Assembly: GCA_020047835.1 (NCBI GenBank)
Contig: JAIFNJ010000073.1
Location: 1-8,357 of the forward strand
Origin: Bacteroidota bacterium
GTDB lineage: Bacteria > Bacteroidota > Bacteroidia > Bacteroidales > SZUA-534
DNA length: 8,357 bases
Reading direction: 5' to 3'
A program made the translations under genes and the position numbers. The notes under the pieces are model-generated. The model was given only the letters and a program-made list of their open reading frames with translations. It was not told the origin of the DNA and made no database searches. Shown here in pieces: positions 7,621 to 8,357 of this stretch. Numbering within the stretch: the stretch's first letter is position 1; every line of letters begins with the position of its first letter.

Positions 7621-7648
7621 CTGAACCTAACCTAAAATCAGTTTTTTT
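7620..7648 (+). terminator. Weak candidate terminator for the peptidase gene, overlapping the sucB 3' end
   Basis: Reading rightward, ACTGA (7620-7624) can pair with TCAGT (7638-7642) across a 13-base loop, and seven T residues run from 7642 to 7648. The stem is only 5 bp, so it would be a poor intrinsic terminator. The T-run also encodes the two adjacent Lys codons near the C-terminus of SucB on the other strand. Confidence 0.25.
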
Positions 7649-8357
7649 CCGACATCAACCCCATCAAATAGCATTCGTTCAGGGTTTTCAATAAGTTCTT
7701 TTATTTTAACTAAAAACCCAACGGAATCTTTGCCATCAACCAATCGGTGGTCATATGATAAGGCAACATACATCATGGGTCGGATAACAACCTGACCGTT
7801 TTCTGCAATAGGACGGTCATTAATGGCATGCATTCCCAAAATGCCAGCTTGCGGAGGGTTAATGATTGGAGTTGAAAGCAACGAACCAAAAACACCTCCA
7901 TTGGTTATAGTAAAAGTACCGCCACTCATTTCATCCAACGAAATTTTAGCATCGCGAGCCTTTTGAGCCATTCGGGCAATCTCTTGTTCAGTCTGGGCTA
8001 ATGATAGTTTATCGGCATCCCGAATTACCGGAACCATTAAGCCTTTTGGGGTTTGAACAGCTATGCCTATATCGCTATAAGTGAAATGAATTATCTCTTC
8101 CCCATCTATCATGGAGTTAAGGCTTGGATGCAGCTGTAATGCAATAGCTGCTGCCCGGGTAAAAAATGACATAAAGCCCAGTTTTGTTCCAAATTTTTGC
8201 TGAAACTCATCTTTATAAGCATTGCGCAGCCTCATCACTTCAGTCATATTCACCTCATTAAAGGTAGTAAGCATGGCTGTTTGATTTTTCACCTGCACCA
8301 GGCGTTGGCTTAATTTTTTGCGCAAAGGGGACATCTTAACCCGTTCTTCTGCACGTT
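7627..8357 (-). CDS. sucB: 2-oxoglutarate dehydrogenase E2, dihydrolipoyllysine succinyltransferase (C-terminal catalytic domain; 5' part outside window)
   Basis: This is the catalytic core of the E2 subunit, which transfers succinyl groups from lipoyl-lysine to CoA in the TCA-cycle 2-oxoglutarate dehydrogenase complex. The frame stays open to base 8357, and the residues before the Met at 8334 (RAEERVK) continue the family pattern. That Met is therefore internal and the gene begins outside the window. About 243 residues are visible. SucB-type rather than pyruvate-dehydrogenase-type blocks are present: QTAMLTTFNEVNM, LGFMSFF, TFTITNGGVFGSLLSTP, IINPPQAGILGMHAI and PMMYVALSYDHRLVDG. The catalytic His (codon 7747-7749) and Asp (codon 7735-7737) of the DHRLVDG motif are intact. 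The lipoyl and E1/E3-binding domains must lie off the right edge. Compared with E. coli SucB the C-terminus runs about ten residues longer (ending GKKLILG). It is transcribed convergently with the peptidase; its promoter is not in view. Confidence 0.95.
   Translation of the reverse strand, partial: RAEERVKMSPLRKKLSQRLVQVKNQTAMLTTFNEVNMTEVMRLRNAYKDEFQQKFGTKLGFMSFFTRAAAIALQLHPSLNSMIDGEEIIHFTYSDIGIAVQTPKGLMVPVIRDADKLSLAQTEQEIARMAQKARDAKISLDEMSGGTFTITNGGVFGSLLSTPIINPPQAGILGMHAINDRPIAENGQVVIRPMMYVALSYDHRLVDGKDSVGFLVKIKELIENPERMLFDGVDVGKKLILG

Noticed and set aside
7626..7635. CCTAACCTAA, which looks like a telomere-type repeat
   Set aside because: Only two units, lying at the convergent gene ends and partly coding for the SucB tail; it is coincidence.
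8332..8334. ATG (minus strand) as the start of sucB
   Set aside because: The residues before it (RAEERVK) belong to the conserved start of the catalytic domain, and the frame stays open to the window edge.

Overview
The window is AT-rich (about 35-40% G+C by eye) and reads as a Bacteroidota chromosome. Four things point there: the long Cache-HAMP-GAF-PAS sensor with a Q/E-rich coiled-coil linker, a RecB/AddA-like helicase-nuclease of the kind that phylum carries, start codons with no Shine-Dalgarno sequence, and weak promoter-like matches to the Bacteroidota -33/-7 pattern (TTG ... TAnnTTTG). I cannot place it below phylum with confidence. I see no mobile element, CRISPR array, tRNA, rRNA or horizontally acquired island.

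Layout, left to right. Bases 2-1768 (+) are the C-terminal part of a UvrD/Rep-type DNA helicase fused to a PD-(D/E)XK nuclease; the gene enters from outside the window. A 310-base AT-rich spacer follows (1769-2078) with two weak promoter candidates. Bases 2079-5243 (+) encode a 1054-residue membrane sensor: two membrane segments, an extracytoplasmic Cache-like domain, HAMP-like helices, a GAF domain, a coiled coil and three PAS domains. It stops right after the last PAS and has no recognisable output domain. Six bases later, and in the same reading frame after two consecutive stop codons, lies an AlkD-type DNA alkylation repair glycosylase (5250-5957, +). After a 142-base gap comes a secreted M28-family zinc peptidase (6100-7620, +). 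Converging on it with a 6-base gap is the 3' part of sucB, the E2 succinyltransferase of 2-oxoglutarate dehydrogenase (7627-8357, -), which runs off the right edge.

The genes do not form one obvious pathway. Two DNA-repair genes (the end-processing helicase-nuclease and the alkyl-base glycosylase) flank the sensor, and the sensor and glycosylase are probably co-transcribed. The peptidase and sucB look like independent housekeeping genes. The most notable points are the sensor with no output domain, the tandem duplication of its linker-PAS unit (about 70% protein identity), and its tight in-frame coupling to alkD. I find no convincing new multi-gene system; these are leads, not demonstrations.
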